From assembly GCA_031772625.1 (NCBI GenBank), contig CM062819.1, positions 1,230,051,070 to 1,230,115,069 of the forward strand: a stretch of 64,000 nucleotides of DNA, in the 5' to 3' direction. The notes under the pieces were generated by a model. The model did no database searches, had not been told where the DNA came from, and saw only the letters and a list, made by a program, of their open reading frames with translations. Each line of letters opens with the position of its first letter. Positions within the stretch are counted from its first letter, which is position 1. The DNA comes from Pinus tabuliformis (lineage: Eukaryota; Streptophyta; Pinopsida; Pinales; Pinaceae). The position numbers and the translations under genes are program-made. Of this stretch, positions 1 through 11,320 are shown in pieces.

Positions 1-1014
1 TGGGGGAATTAAACCAACATAGATCCATCTTTACTCTGGATCTACTAACCCCCGAGAGGTATCAAATATCGTGATATGCAAACTAGCATAGAGTGAAAAA
101 ATATTTGATCCGATCAAGAGTAAAAATGGATGTTGTAATTTAATGTATGTTAAACATTTTAGCTTGGTTAAAATAAAAAATAAAATAAAAATCAACTATT
201 AATTTTATTAATTTTTATAAATTACTAACAGTAATTGTTAAGCTCCAGGTTTATGATAACCCATGGTATTGACCCATGGTAATACCATGGTATTCATATG
301 AGCATAGACTATTTAAAGGGGAAATTCTATCATCTTAGATCCATCTTAATTATGGGTTTACCAAGTGCTCAGAGGGATAAATAGATTTCATCCCCCTAAG
401 AGTGGTAGATGTGGAGTTAAGATGGATATAGGTTGGTTTTTATGATAATGAAGATATTAAATAGACTTAGGAAAATATATTGTAAAAACATCTTAAGGTG
501 AATGGTTAAAGCATAGACATTGGACAAGTATATTTGTATACTTCTGTTTTAAACTGAAACAAATCCAGGGCTAAAAGGAATGGATTGATTGCACTAGCCA
601 TCCTTCTATAACTTTCCAACATATGCTGGAGTAAACAGATTGTAATTTGGGTAATTTTTCTAATTGAAAACAAGAACATACTTGTGTATTGGCAGGGTGG
701 TTACGAGGTCCCTAAAAGTGATGAATTTGAATTTTTCTTGGTTTTATATATAGTATTAGGTTTTTTCTCATGCTTTCTGTAAATGGCACGGGTGAATTTT
801 ATCCTACACCCACTAGGTTATCGATATGTAATTTCGGTAATTTTGATTTCAAAAGATATTTTAAAGAAATGCAATGATTTCATTTGTGTATTCAATAAAC
901 ACAAGATTTTATAGTTGAGTAAAATATTCGCCATGCCTGGTGAGAGATTCGCCAAAAAATTATATATACATATTATATTATTGATAAAATCGCCTTCCAT
1001 TTTTCCTATATACC
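1..1014. other. AT-rich flank without a recognisable gene
   Basis: I see no coding region, RNA gene or element end here. The only local structure is a cluster of CCATGG-centred inverted repeats around 258-300. The stretch just before 1015 shows no A-rich tract or duplication that would mark the 5' end of the neighbouring LINE. Confidence 0.5.
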
Positions 1015-1410
1015 ATGGAGATTCGCCCATTTATTATACATGTAAATTTAGGGGGGGTTCTTAAAATTTTCCCTGAGCTCTCCTCTCCTCCACTACCATT
1101 TCCTCCTCCTTCTCCATATAATTCGATGGACAGTGACCTCGAATTTCTTAAAGCTAATCCAGTCATGGACCTTTTGGCTCTCACTGTTCACAAAGGCTCA
1201 TCTCAGATTCTACCCCCTTTGGTCAATGTTGCGTCTGCTAAAAATATCACCACTCATCGTAAGGGTAATGGTCGGGGCAGCAAACACAAGCGGGGAGGGT
1301 CTGGGAAAAAATTAAACCTTGATGACGGTGGTCTACATGACATTCATGTCCTTGGCACTTCTCTTGGGGCCCTTAGAGACGTTATGCCCCCCATATCCAG
1401 TCCTCCATGA
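1015..1410 (+). pseudogene. LINE ORF1 remnant (C-terminal tail)
   Basis: This is a 131-codon open frame directly upstream of the LINE endonuclease. It has a proline-rich start and a basic Gly/Arg/Lys-rich middle (around residues 80-100), consistent with the tail of a nucleic-acid-binding ORF1 protein. No zinc knuckle or RRM is visible, so the main part of ORF1 is missing or lies upstream in decayed form. The stop codon overlaps the ATG of the next frame in an ATGA tetranucleotide at 1407-1410. The assignment rests mainly on position, and the true start is unknown. Confidence 0.45.
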
Positions 1411-2116
1411 CTATCCTATCCCTCAACATGTGCGGCCTAGGGGACGCCGCAAAAAGACTCTCTCTCTACCACCTTTTCCACACTACTCGTCCATCTATAA
1501 TTCTTCTCCAGGAGACCATGGTTGACTCTGTTAGGTCCCTTGAATATTTTCAGTTTATCTATCCTCACTGGTGCATAGTGGCCACAAACTCTTGTGGTTT
1601 ATCGAGGGGTTCTGTGGCACTATGGGATCCCTGCTGGGCCAATTTTCGTGCCTATAGATTTTTTGCAGGCATTTTACTGTCCGGATGTATTAGGGGTTCT
1701 ATGGAGTGAGTCCACATTTGGAATATATATGCCCCTTATGCTGACAAGCATGTTTTTGGTAGCGGGTCCATACTTCTAATATTCTAAATATTGGGTCATT
1801 GATAATTGTAGGAGATTTTAACATGATATTGTCCAGGAATGAAGTTTGGGGATCCAATGGACAGATGGATCCACTATCTGATTTTCTCTATACCCTTTTT
1901 TATGAGAATTATCTGGTTGATATATGTCCGACTCCACTAGTTCCCACATGGCACAATGGTAGGGGAGGGCTGGAATATATTGGTAAACGTATGGATCATT
2001 TCATGGTCCATCAGAGCCTAGTTGAGTCTTTGGGAAATCTTTGGTCACAGGTGGTGGATTCCTTCATCTCGAACCATTGCCCTATTATCTTGCAGTGGTG
2101 GCAGGAGGAAAAGTAG
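1407..2116 (+). pseudogene. LINE ORF2: endonuclease domain (frameshifted)
   Basis: This is an apurinic/apyrimidinic-type endonuclease, which nicks target DNA to prime reverse transcription in L1 elements. The first frame (1407-1709) begins with LSLNMCGLGD, then IILLQETM, the usual N-terminal motifs with a catalytic Glu. The second frame (1799-2116) carries VGDFNMIL, KRMDHFMV and the end motif SNHCPI (related to SDH). The reading frame changes between 1700 and 1800 and a stop follows at 2116, so the domain is broken. After it, up to 2570, is decayed linker between endonuclease and RT. Confidence 0.85.
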
Positions 2117-2569
2117 CAGGGGATCCCTTTTAAGTTCAATAGGATATGGTTGGAGGATGCAGACTTCATAAATGTGGTAAGGGATACATGGGCCTCTAGT
2201 TGTAGGTCTTCGAGACAATCGACGATGGAGTTCATTTCTACACAACTATCCACTCTAAAGAGTCAGGTTTGAATTTGGGAGCGTAGGAAAAAGGCCCTCC
2301 TAGGTGCCGAACTTAAAGCCATTGTTGCAAAGATTCAAATTCTATCTGTTTGTTTTCTGGGGGGACATCCTTCTCTGAAATCCATTAATATAATTCAGAA
2401 ACAATCATGGCGATTAAAGAGTCGCACCATATGGATACAGGCTAGTGATCGAAATACAAAATTCTTCCATAAATTTTCAAACCAGAGATGCAATACTAAT
2501 GCAATATGGGGCATCAAGGGAGAGGATGGCACTTATAAATTTTCAGATGGTGATATACGAAAAGAAGCG

Positions 2570-4366
2570 GTGAGATTCTTTGGTGGACTTTATATGGCTA
2601 ACTTTGATGCTCATATTGAGGACCAGTTGTGGGCAGTCGAAGATTTCCCAGTTATGTTTGATCAAGATTCTAACGAACATCTATATCGGCCTATCACTTT
2701 GGATGAGATTCTCTCTGTATTAAAATCCTTCGCAAAGGATAGATGCCCAGGTCCAGATGGTTGGACTATAGAACTCTTCATATACTTTTTTGACCTCATG
2801 GGGGTTGCTATTCTGGACTTGGTGGAAGAATCTCAGATGGAGCACCACATATTGGGCTCTATAAAATCCACTTTCATCGCCCTCATCCTAAAGGTTAGTG
2901 TCCCTGAGTCTTTTTCAAACTTCAGGCCTATATCTCTGTGTAATGTTATATATAATATTATTTCGAAGGTGATAGCAGAAAGAATCAAAGGCACACTCTT
3001 TGCCTTTATATCGAATGAGAAATTTGACTTCCTTCATGGTAGATCCATTCATGATGCCATTGCAATTTCCCAGGAGTGTATACACACAATTCAGACAAAA
3101 AGGACTGAAGTTGTTGTGATGAAGATAGATCTAAAAAGAGCATATGATTGTGTAGACTAGGGGCTGCTTCGAATCATTCTGACTAAGATTGGCTTGGAGA
3201 TTTGGAATGTTGAGTGGATCATGGTGTGTGTTACAAACATTTGGATCGTTTTCATTATAAATGGATATCCCATTGATTTTTTCTGGGCTCACAGGGGTCT
3301 CCGTCAGGGATGCTCTTTATCTCCCTTACTTTTCATTATGGTAATGGATGGTTTTAGCAGGAAGATATCTTCGGCTAGGGACTTGGGCACATTTCAAGGT
3401 TTGAGGATGACTACTCAGGTTATTGTCACGCATCTATTCTTTGTTGATGACATCCTGAATTTTGGCATGATATTGCGGGATCAATGGGTGACTCTTCACC
3501 ATATTTTCTAGAGATATGGATGGGCTTTGGGCCTCTTCCTCAATGGTATGAAATCCTGCTTATATTTTTCGAATGGTAATCCCACTGACATTACACATAT
3601 AGCACCAGACTGGTTTGTCATGGGAACAAGACTATTGCAGGATGGCTTTACATACTTGGGTTTCAAACTGAAACCAACCCGCTACAAAAGGGAGGATTGG
3701 ATGTGGTTGCTGTCGAAATTTGACAAAAAACTAGGGGTTTGGATGAATCGCTACTTATCTCTGGGAGGTAGGTGGACGCTTGTGAAATCTGTTTTGCAAC
3801 AACTTGCGATTTACTGGATGCATCTCTTTGTTTTTCCTGCTCACATTTGCTCTCAGATTAAATCTCAACTTTCCCATTTCATGTGGTCGGGATCTAGGTC
3901 GGATAGTAAATATCATCTCACTACATGGGATTCCATCACTAAACCCAAATACTCTGATGGATGGGGTATATTGGACATTAAGGTGTTTGGATGCTCACTA
4001 CTCATGAAGTCTTTTTGGCGAGCTCTTTTCAGTGGTGGTATCTGGGGTCACATCATTGCTGGAAAATACATGAGACACAAACATATCACATTTTGGATAA
4101 AACTTCAACAAATTGGTATCAAGCGGGGGTCCTACATCTGGACAAGCTTCCAACAGATATTACCATGGTTTCTACTATGGGTGCAATGGAATTTTGGTAG
4201 GGGAAACAAGATTGTTATTGGTTTTGATCAGGTTGTTGGTTTACATGCATCCACACAGCTGTCACATGACACAGTGGTGGCCCTTCAGCACAAGGGCTTC
4301 TTTCACCTCGACCAGACTATACACAGCTGGAAAGGTAATATCCCTACTTGGAAGTCAGCATCTTAG
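2570..4366 (+). pseudogene. LINE ORF2: reverse transcriptase (two in-frame stops)
   Basis: This is a non-LTR reverse transcriptase in one frame from 2570 to about 4340, interrupted by TAG codons at 3158-3160 and 3509-3511. Visible motifs, in order: CPGPDGW (about 2745), FRPISLCN (about 2925), DLKRAYDCVD (about 3130), GLRQGCSLSPLLF (about 3300) and the catalytic box as FVDD (about 3440). The thumb and connection region, rich in Trp with GGRWTLVKSVL, follows. Near 4345-4366 the frame shifts into the downstream zinc-finger part. Plant L1 enzymes usually have F/YADD, so FVDD is a variant but keeps both Asp residues. Confidence 0.92.
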
Positions 4367-4817
4367 ATTGGATTCCAGGGATTCAATGGAACCAATACAT
4401 TCGAAACCTCATGCAAGCGAGATTATGTGGGAATCTAGAGGGAGACTACATTACATGGGATGGCATCACCCAAAATGGATCGATTGTTGTTGCAGATAAC
4501 TATGATTTTATCACTCGACATCAATTGGGGGCCCTCACAAAATCATGGTTTGAGGCTATCTAGCGCATTAAAGTGCCCCTTAAGATCACTCTTTTGCATG
4601 GCTTGCCTGGAAAAACAAAATCTTGACCTGGGACAACCTCTGCAAAAGAGGTTACGAGGGCCCTGGTAGATGTTCTCTTTGTGGTCTTGATATTGAAAAT
4701 GTGTGTCATCTATTTTTTCTTTGTAGGTTTGCATCTCAGGTATGGTCTCAGATCCTCACACATTATGGGCTTCCTATACACAACTTCACATATGGGGACT
4801 GTCGGGAAGGGGAATAA
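4348..4817 (+). pseudogene. LINE ORF2: post-RT zinc-binding region
   Basis: This is the zinc-binding segment that follows RT in plant L1 elements (zf-RVT). The key stretch reads CSLCGLDIENVCHLFFLCRFA (about 4674-4735), giving a Cys-x2-Cys...His...Cys pattern, preceded by a Trp-rich TWDNLCKRGY. It lies in a different frame from the segment at 4348-4563, which ends at a TAG, so at least one frameshift is present. The next expected domain, RNase H, is found 28 kb away at 32765, beyond the nested elements. Confidence 0.8.
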
Positions 4818-4944
4818 GACCCTACATCCCTCTACTAGTGATTTGGGAGATATGGAAATCCCGCAACCATGTTATTTTTCGTGGCAGGTTTCACAACACT
4901 CACTAGACCATATCCAAGATATTGGCATGGTTTGACTTCATGGC

Positions 4945-6355
4945 TTATCTGAATTTTGGGAAAAATTGTTAATGTTATGCAAACTCCCTTATCAAATAAA
5001 AGAAATGTGATTAGGATCGTCTCAAATTAACCAAAATATGAGGAATTATGCGTCAAGTGTTGAGTGTCTTTTATGAGAAATTTATGAGATTAATTAGCAG
5101 TTTAAAACACATATACAACAAATAAAATGTAGAGAAGTAAAACAAAACAACTCATAACACAAAGTTGATAAAGGAGTTCATCCCTCTTGGGCTACATCTC
5201 CTTGCACCTGCTTCAATGTCTAGCCCCGCTTTGGATTAATGGTCAATTCTTTGATTACATGCACTTGCAATGCTCCAGTGGCTTTTCAACCTACTCCATT
5301 GGATTTAGAAGACCCAAAAACCTAAAAAATGACTTTCCAAGCTCTGCAATTAGATTTCAGCTGATCTAGGCTTGACCTCCTCTCCTGGTCGCCCTAGGCT
5401 TCCTTAAAATTCAATGTAGCAAAATCACATACAAAAGTACCTTTCTGCCTCTGCAACTTGTTCCAATGTGTTCAGAGCATCCAAATCATCTAGGAATGAC
5501 TCTTTCTAAGCCAAAATTGGTTGAATTTAGAAAAAGTTATGGTCTCTTCAGTTTTCCCTAGGAGAACTCCACCAAATCTAGAGAAACTCCAATTAACCCC
5601 GCCAAAAATGGAGCAGAGCTGGATTTGTCGGACTTGCCAAAATCGCCACCAACTAAATCCGCAATTAATTAGGGGATAAGCTTGTTCAATTAGCGCTAAT
5701 ATCCATTTAGCATGTTAAACGCGTGGTTAGTATTAGCGGTGGCCTCTGATTACAAAGTTGGTCACATGCGGAGGGGGTTGGCCCTCTCTTTCCCCAACCA
5801 CCACATTTAATCTCTTTAAATGAAAACTGCGCTCCATGTATGTTAAGTAACATCGTTGCGGCATAGCGGTAAGGCATGGGGCTTGTGTGGGCAAGGTCAT
5901 AGGTTCGACTCTGCCGACCTTCCAAATAATTTTACCCGACCTTTGAGAGGGCACGTGGTGGCCTCCAGGCTTGCCATGTGTCAGCCTCTCATTGGTCCAC
6001 CTCAAATGCACTTGACCAATAATATGCCGACACTTGTCACAATCTGATTGAGCCACCTGTGGGAATATTTTGGGAATATTTCGAGAATATTCCAAGGAAT
6101 ATTCCTTAGAATATTCTTTTTGCTGACTGGGCTATACGGATGCCTAGTCAGCATCCCAGTGAGGCTTGTACCCAAAATTTTGCATGTTTGACAAAACGAA
6201 CAGAAGTCTTTATCTTTCTCATACGAGCTTTGTTTTGAGTGAAACAAATTGTGTTGGGATCGTATTTCCAAGACGAACGCGGTCGTTCTGTTTTTGAGTG
6301 ATTTCCAGTTTTTTATTTTTGAGCAAATTTTTGCCCCTAATCTAGATTCTGATCA
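4945..6355 (-). repeat. 3' LTR of element X
   Basis: About 1.41 kb, collinear over its whole length with 31364-32764. In plus orientation it starts at TTATCTGAAT (the other copy has TGATATGAAT) and ends at GATTCTGATCA. Its right neighbour, read on the minus strand, is the purine-rich AGTGGGAAGGAG, a normal polypurine tract, which identifies it as the 3' LTR. It contains a tRNA-like Pol III head (about 5850-5912), a run of GAATATTC dyads (6061-6117), and a stem-loop near 6121-6165 that has lost part of its pairing. Confidence 0.88.
5850..5935 (+). repeat. tRNA-derived SINE-like head inside the X LTR
   Basis: The stretch has an A-box-like segment (TAGCGGTAAGGC, around 5863) and, about 30 bases on, a near-perfect B box GGTTCGACTCT (5901-5911). 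This is the layout of a tRNA-derived Pol III promoter. The matching place in the other LTR (about 32280-32331) has the same arrangement. Because both LTRs carry it, it was present before X inserted. I cannot define SINE ends or a tail, and no tRNA cloverleaf can be drawn, so it is not a tRNA gene. Confidence 0.5.
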
Positions 6356-7408
6356 CTCCTTCCCACTGACAGGATTTTGGACCCACAAAAGTTGGTTATC
6401 TAATGAGAGATGAATACTCTTCTCCTTCCCAAGTTCTATCAATTTATTCTACTTGGAAAAATCTCCATGACAACCACTTGGGTTCACTAACATGCCTTGC
6501 CTTGCAAATGGCTTGGCACTTCAACCAATGTTCTCCTTTTGTTGCTGACCCAATCCAACACTTGTTGGCTGCTTGTTGATTAAACACCTTGCTGTACCAA
6601 AGCGATCCCTCGGTGCTTGGAAAGCTGACTGATGGCCTTCCCACTGAGAATCATGTTCCTCCTTTGCAACACATGCATTCGATGAAAGCTTCTCCTTGGA
6701 AAACACTTTTTCAAGTTAAGCCCATCTAAGTGAACTACAACAATGAGTTCTAATATCAGTAATAACAAGAAAAAAAATGACCATTCTTTTACCTCCACGA
6801 TTCCAAATTCCACATATGGAAGAATGCATTCAACATCTCTTTCGCTTCTTGGCGTCAACACATCAAATGGTCTACAATGGTTGTAATTTTTTTTGGCAAT
6901 TTTGTCCACTTTCGCTTCTTGATTACATCATCCTCTAGTATTAACATGCTTCTCAAGCGTGGACCTTCCAAAATCATGCGATATCTTTTCACAAGAAACA
7001 CCATTAACCTTGAAAAACACTCATGCAAGAATATAACTTGATGACCTCTTCCTTTTGCTTCTTCAAAGAAACAAATGTCACATCATGTGAACATCGCCAT
7101 GTACTCTTACATCTTGGTGTATAAACCATCGACTAAACACAAGTTGAAAAAACATGCTTCTTAAAACAACTGACTTTCAAGTCAAGCAAAAGCATGTACA
7201 ACAACTTAACGATTTACAACAAGAATTCCACATTCTCATGAAACAATTCGTCACATCTCCCTTTCATCTTTGGAGACAAAATCAACTCTTCCAATTCGAT
7301 ATAACATACATGTAACAATCAATCGACCACACAAGTCGACACTCATGCATGTACAAATGATCAACATTCTCAAGTTGAAAACATACATGTTAACAAAGCA
7401 ATCAACCA
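6356..7408. other. 3' internal region of element X, no recognisable gene
   Basis: The first bases (6356-6367) form the polypurine tract of X on the minus strand. The rest is Cys/His-poor low-complexity sequence with short open frames in several phases, none of which I recognise and none with a retroviral motif. It joins 29537 across the inserted element Y, as shown by the ACACA duplication. Confidence 0.6.
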
Positions 7409-7413
7409 ACACA

Positions 7414-7834
7414 TGTTATAGCTTTGATACCACTTGTTATAAATCTAACCCGGAAATATTATATATCTGATATGAAAATATAAGATAATGCAAATAAACC
7501 CAGAAATAATATGAAATGATTCTTTATAGATCAAACCCTTAAGGTAGGGCAACACCATACATTCACTCCTTAAGGAAGGAGAACACTCCACAAGCCATAT
7601 GCCTGTTCATACAATAATCCTTCACTATATTCCTTGACTTGGAGTCTCTAGCCTCTATATAGGCCTCATACATACAATACCATGGGTCATTACCATGGTT
7701 CCCTCATACCATCAACTAATACCATGGGCCCATTACATTATTATTAACTACTTGTGGTCCCTTACATGATATGGGTTAACCACCTTATTTATTACTATGG
7801 CCCATCCCATTATTACATTATTACCTTGGGTACC
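7414..7834 (-). repeat. 3' LTR of element Y, left part (split by Z)
   Basis: This is 421 of the 461 LTR bases. The other 40 lie at 27000-27039, after element Z. The outermost 21 bases (7414-7434) are one extra unit containing a primer-site copy (minus-strand TGGTATCAAAGC). The ACACA target duplication lies outside this unit, which shows that it was integrated as part of the LTR. The LTR is rich in CCATGG-type words around 7680-7735. Confidence 0.92.
7830..7834. repeat. Target-site duplication of element Z, left copy
   Basis: GTACC here precedes the left end of Z (TGTTATCGGG) and recurs at 26995-26999 directly after its right end (CTATAACA). Removing Z and one GTACC restores a Y LTR collinear with 29071-29531. 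Confidence 0.95.
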
Positions 7835-8874
7835 TGTTATCGGGAAAATTGTCTATTTAGAACTGCTCTATCCCACTAAGGTGTGACAGCTACCTTAGAA
7901 ACAAACAGAGAAAACTACTTTTGTATTCTTCTTTATGAACTATAAACAAAGAGAAATAGGATGAACCAACCTGTGTCTTGCGCTAGTCCTTTGATCCAAT
8001 CTCTCTCCTCTTTGACAGCTTCCAGCTACTTGCTCCCTTACTTGTCCAACTTCACCAAGTACCTGTAAGATCACAGAAGAAGGAAACTATACAAAGACAT
8101 GGGTTTATATTCATAAATAACTTAGGTCAGATTTAAGTTAACCATACAAATGTAACAAGCATCAATGAAACACAAGCATGGAGAAGAAACTCAAATAGTT
8201 TTATTGATATACAAGAAGATCCAGGAGGAGTTACAACCGATGATTCCTGACCCAGCATCAACCTCCCAGCAAAGAAATCCCTTCTTCAACCCCAACAAAG
8301 CATAGATCACCCAATTCTCTAATATGTATCTCAAAACCAATAGCAATTCCTTACAATGTGCAAACTTCCAGCCTCTGGATCTCTGGGATGAGGGATCCAT
8401 ATATAGATGTATGCAAGGAGGATGAGTCAGCTCATGAATTTATTAGTGGCTTCTCTCTATCAGTTCTTGCTTCCACTTGGAGACTGAGAGCCTCTTACTC
8501 ATCCTTGGTCGAATTCAGTGAGGCAAGTGTAATTGGAGAAGATTCTGGAAGCTTCCATTGTCTCTCCACCTCGCGGAATGACACTGCCATTTGTCATTTC
8601 CCGCTCAACGCACCCTGGTAGTGCATTTAGGTGCGTTGCAATGCACCTAGCTAGTGGACTTAGGTGCTATGCAACGCACTTGGCTAGTGGAGCAGCTGAA
8701 ATGATCCTGATTTGACTTATTCTGAGCAGTTTCTGGTGGAGAACTTCTGGGAGAAGCTGTAATTTGTTGACCTTGTTCCTTTAGGGGGTGGAACAACACT
8801 TTTAGGGACTTAGGAGCCCTTGGTTTATGGACATTTCATGCTTATAGCTGTAAGGCACAAAAATTTCTATAACA
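7835..8874 (-). repeat. 3' LTR of element Z
   Basis: 1040 bp, TGTTATCG...TATAACA, matching 25954-26994. Immediately to its right (8875-8888), the minus strand reads TTTAGGGGGCAAC, the polypurine tract, which identifies it as the 3' LTR. Around 8628-8695 it holds two imperfect 35-bp repeats rich in the word GCAACGCAC/GTGCGTTGC. Confidence 0.93.
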
Positions 8875-11303
8875 GTTGCCCCCTAAAGTATGAGGCCGTT
8901 TATCGGGTGAAATGCTTTATTAGGAGGATCTGAAGTTCTTTCAATTCTGGGAGGAGACCTGTAATAAGATACAATACAATACATTATCTTCATACTGTTT
9001 TCATGATCTAGCTGAGGTAGGCATTCCCATGCTCAGATTTATAAATTCATTTTCATGTACATAGGACAGACAATCGTCTGATGGTAGACTGATGATTCTG
9101 ATAGAGCCATCATCCTTTGGTAGGATGATTATCTGTGCTGTAATGCTGTACATTTTAATGTCTTTATTTTCCTGAATATATATCGCAGCCTCGATGGATG
9201 AAACTAGATCCGGGGTCTTCAATCTCGTCCGATCTTCACTCGAAGTACAAGTCAATCCATGTGAGAAATGTTTTGAAGTCGAACATGGAAAGACATCGCT
9301 TGATTACCAGTCAATGATGTAAACTGTTAACAAGCGCGAGAGGAATCACTGATAATGATAATGACCCTCAAGGTACTGTAGTAAAATTCACGTGGTGTGA
9401 TTAAAGGACTTGGTGTCGAACACCACGCAAAATCTTTCGGTCGAAGGTCACTGATGTAAACCTGTCGCCGGAAGTGAGAAACTTGCCATTGAGGCATGCA
9501 AGCTTCAAAGAACTGAATGGGGTGTTCCTAGATCAACTTCTTGGATAATGAGCTGATGTCGACAAGAAGTGATCCGTCATAGGAGGGCCTTAATGAATCC
9601 CACATCAATGACACGGAACGGAGCAAATGATTTTGATGGAGGTGAAAACGATTTGATGATATATGGTTCAGGGTGGCGGTCATGAAATAGTGGAGTATAA
9701 TGTATGGTAGTGGGCGGGACACAAGTGGCCTTTCTGGATGACTTCTCTTGAACATGTCGGCGACACTTATGTGATGGATTGGTAGCATTAACCCCAAATG
9801 TGGATGGTATGGCGAGACCATGGCAATGTGACCGGTGAATGGAACAACCCAACCCGACTCGGGCACGGAGTGGAAGTGTCATGTTCAAGAGCGACTTGCT
9901 ACCAATAAAGATTCTTTGAGTTTTCTTCCCAATTTTTCCCCAGTCATTGCTGACCAGTACCTCTTTATTTTTGTCAAGCTTGAGGAGGATAACATATGCT
10001 TGTTCTATAATTTTCCCTTCGGGCAAACCCATCGCTATGTTTTAACGAGCCTAGCGATAGTGAAACTCGTTCTCGTCTAAAGACAAGTTTGTCGCTATTA
10101 ATCTTTTTAACGAGTCTAACGACAAAGATAACTCGGTCCTTTTCATTTTTAGAGAGTCTGAAAAGGTACGTAAAGGTAACTCCAAAATTCCTTTTTCGTC
10201 ATCTAATCCCTTAAGTCCGAAAAAGTATAAAACAATACAGAAGGGATGAATTTTCAATTACTTTAACGAGCCGAACAAAACAAGCGCTCGATCTTTTTGT
10301 GCAATAATCCCTCAGGTCCAAAAAGATTAAAATCTAGAGGAGGGATAGCACTTCCTGTCCCTTTGACGAGCTGGAAGGCCAAGGACTCGGCAATCTTTTC
10401 ATATTTTACGAGTCAGTTGAAAAGAGCTTAAAGAAGACTCGTCTTTTGAGGAACGAGTGATAAAATGGGTAGCAGCTGATTCCAGGTAAGGTTTGGAATT
10501 TTCCAATCACGGCAGTGTCACAAGGATGGCTAGTGAAATCACTCTTCACAGTTGTTCCTCAAAATGGGTAAACAAACAAATGGAGGTGAATGATCGGCCA
10601 ATGTAAAAGTGGAGGGGGTGCAAACACGACCAAGGCTTTAATGGCTGAAATGCTACATTCACGGTGGTTATTTACCAGGGGATAGTTCATTTTTAAACGA
10701 GCTTAAATGCGGGTGGAAACATTTGCTCGGTGCGGGTTTATTTTTTAACGAGCTTGAACCTTGCGGTAACACTGCTCGATCAGATGGTCTTGTTTTGATT
10801 TTTTACAATAAATAGCTTTGTCCTTCCAAATATCGTACTATATTTTCAATTGCTTCATCAAACTAGTCAGAAATGAACAATATTTGCTTGAAAACGAGAT
10901 TAAAACGCTAATATTTTACTTTGAACTATGTAAAAGTAATCAAAAAGTGTTTTTTACCTCTCGTTTTACCATTTCATTTGAACTTGGTTTGTCGGAGCTT
11001 TGGAGGTGCTTTTCTCCCTCGATTTTCATCAGTTGATTTCGGGAGATCCTGTGGACGATTCTCGGCGCCGTCTGGACTAGGTAGGAGCTAAACCTGAGCT
11101 CTTTCATTTCATGGTTTCCATTTTGCTTTTTGAGCCTGATTCCCTGCTTTTCTAAGCCCCTAGGGTTTGAGGGACTCGTTCTGTCATCAACGCACCCCCA
11201 GTGTATCGAAACCTGCGTTGAATGCTGGCTTGTATGAAGGCATTTTGACATTCAACGCACCTAGAACACTGCTGCAGGTGTGTTGGGCGCAGAAAGGGAA
11301 TTT
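8875..11303 (-). other. 3' untranslated region of Z, first copy
   Basis: This non-coding block lies between the polypurine tract and the duplication junction. Open frames here (for example 9577-10032, minus strand) match no family I know. From about 10030 to 10770 a short word, (T)TTAACGAGC/T, recurs roughly every 40-100 bases, often beside short inverted repeats. The whole block is repeated at 12298-14730. Confidence 0.7.
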
Positions 11304-11320
11304 ACCCTTTTGCTATGAGA

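Larger units (their letters stand above)
1015..4944 (+). mobile_element. L1-type LINE, 5' segment (interrupted)
   Basis: This is a plant L1-like non-LTR retrotransposon read on the plus strand. In order it shows an ORF1 tail, an AP-type endonuclease, reverse transcriptase, and a zinc-binding module after RT. The sequence stops abruptly at 4944, where the LTR of element X begins, and resumes at 32765 with the RNase H domain. Rejoining 4944 with 32765-32768 (TGGC, the target duplication) restores one LINE. Several frameshifts and stops make it inactive, and the 5' end is probably truncated because only the tail of ORF1 is present. The nested order makes it the oldest element here. Confidence 0.9.

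Noticed and set aside
5850-5935. tRNA gene
   Set aside because: A and B box-like words are present but no acceptor stem, anticodon loop or cloverleaf can be drawn.
7414-7434. Independent solo primer site from another element left of the Y LTR
   Set aside because: The ACACA duplication lies outside this unit, so it is part of the integrated Y LTR.
8358-8621. 87-codon ORF in the Z LTR (also 11781-12044 and 26478-26741)
   Set aside because: Present in all LTR copies on the antisense strand without any known domain. It is kept only because the LTRs are similar.
9577-10032. 151-codon minus-strand ORF kept in both UTR copies (also 13001-13456)
   Set aside because: Its preservation is explained by the recent duplication. 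Composition and lack of motifs do not support a gene, and a second overlapping frame is equally open.
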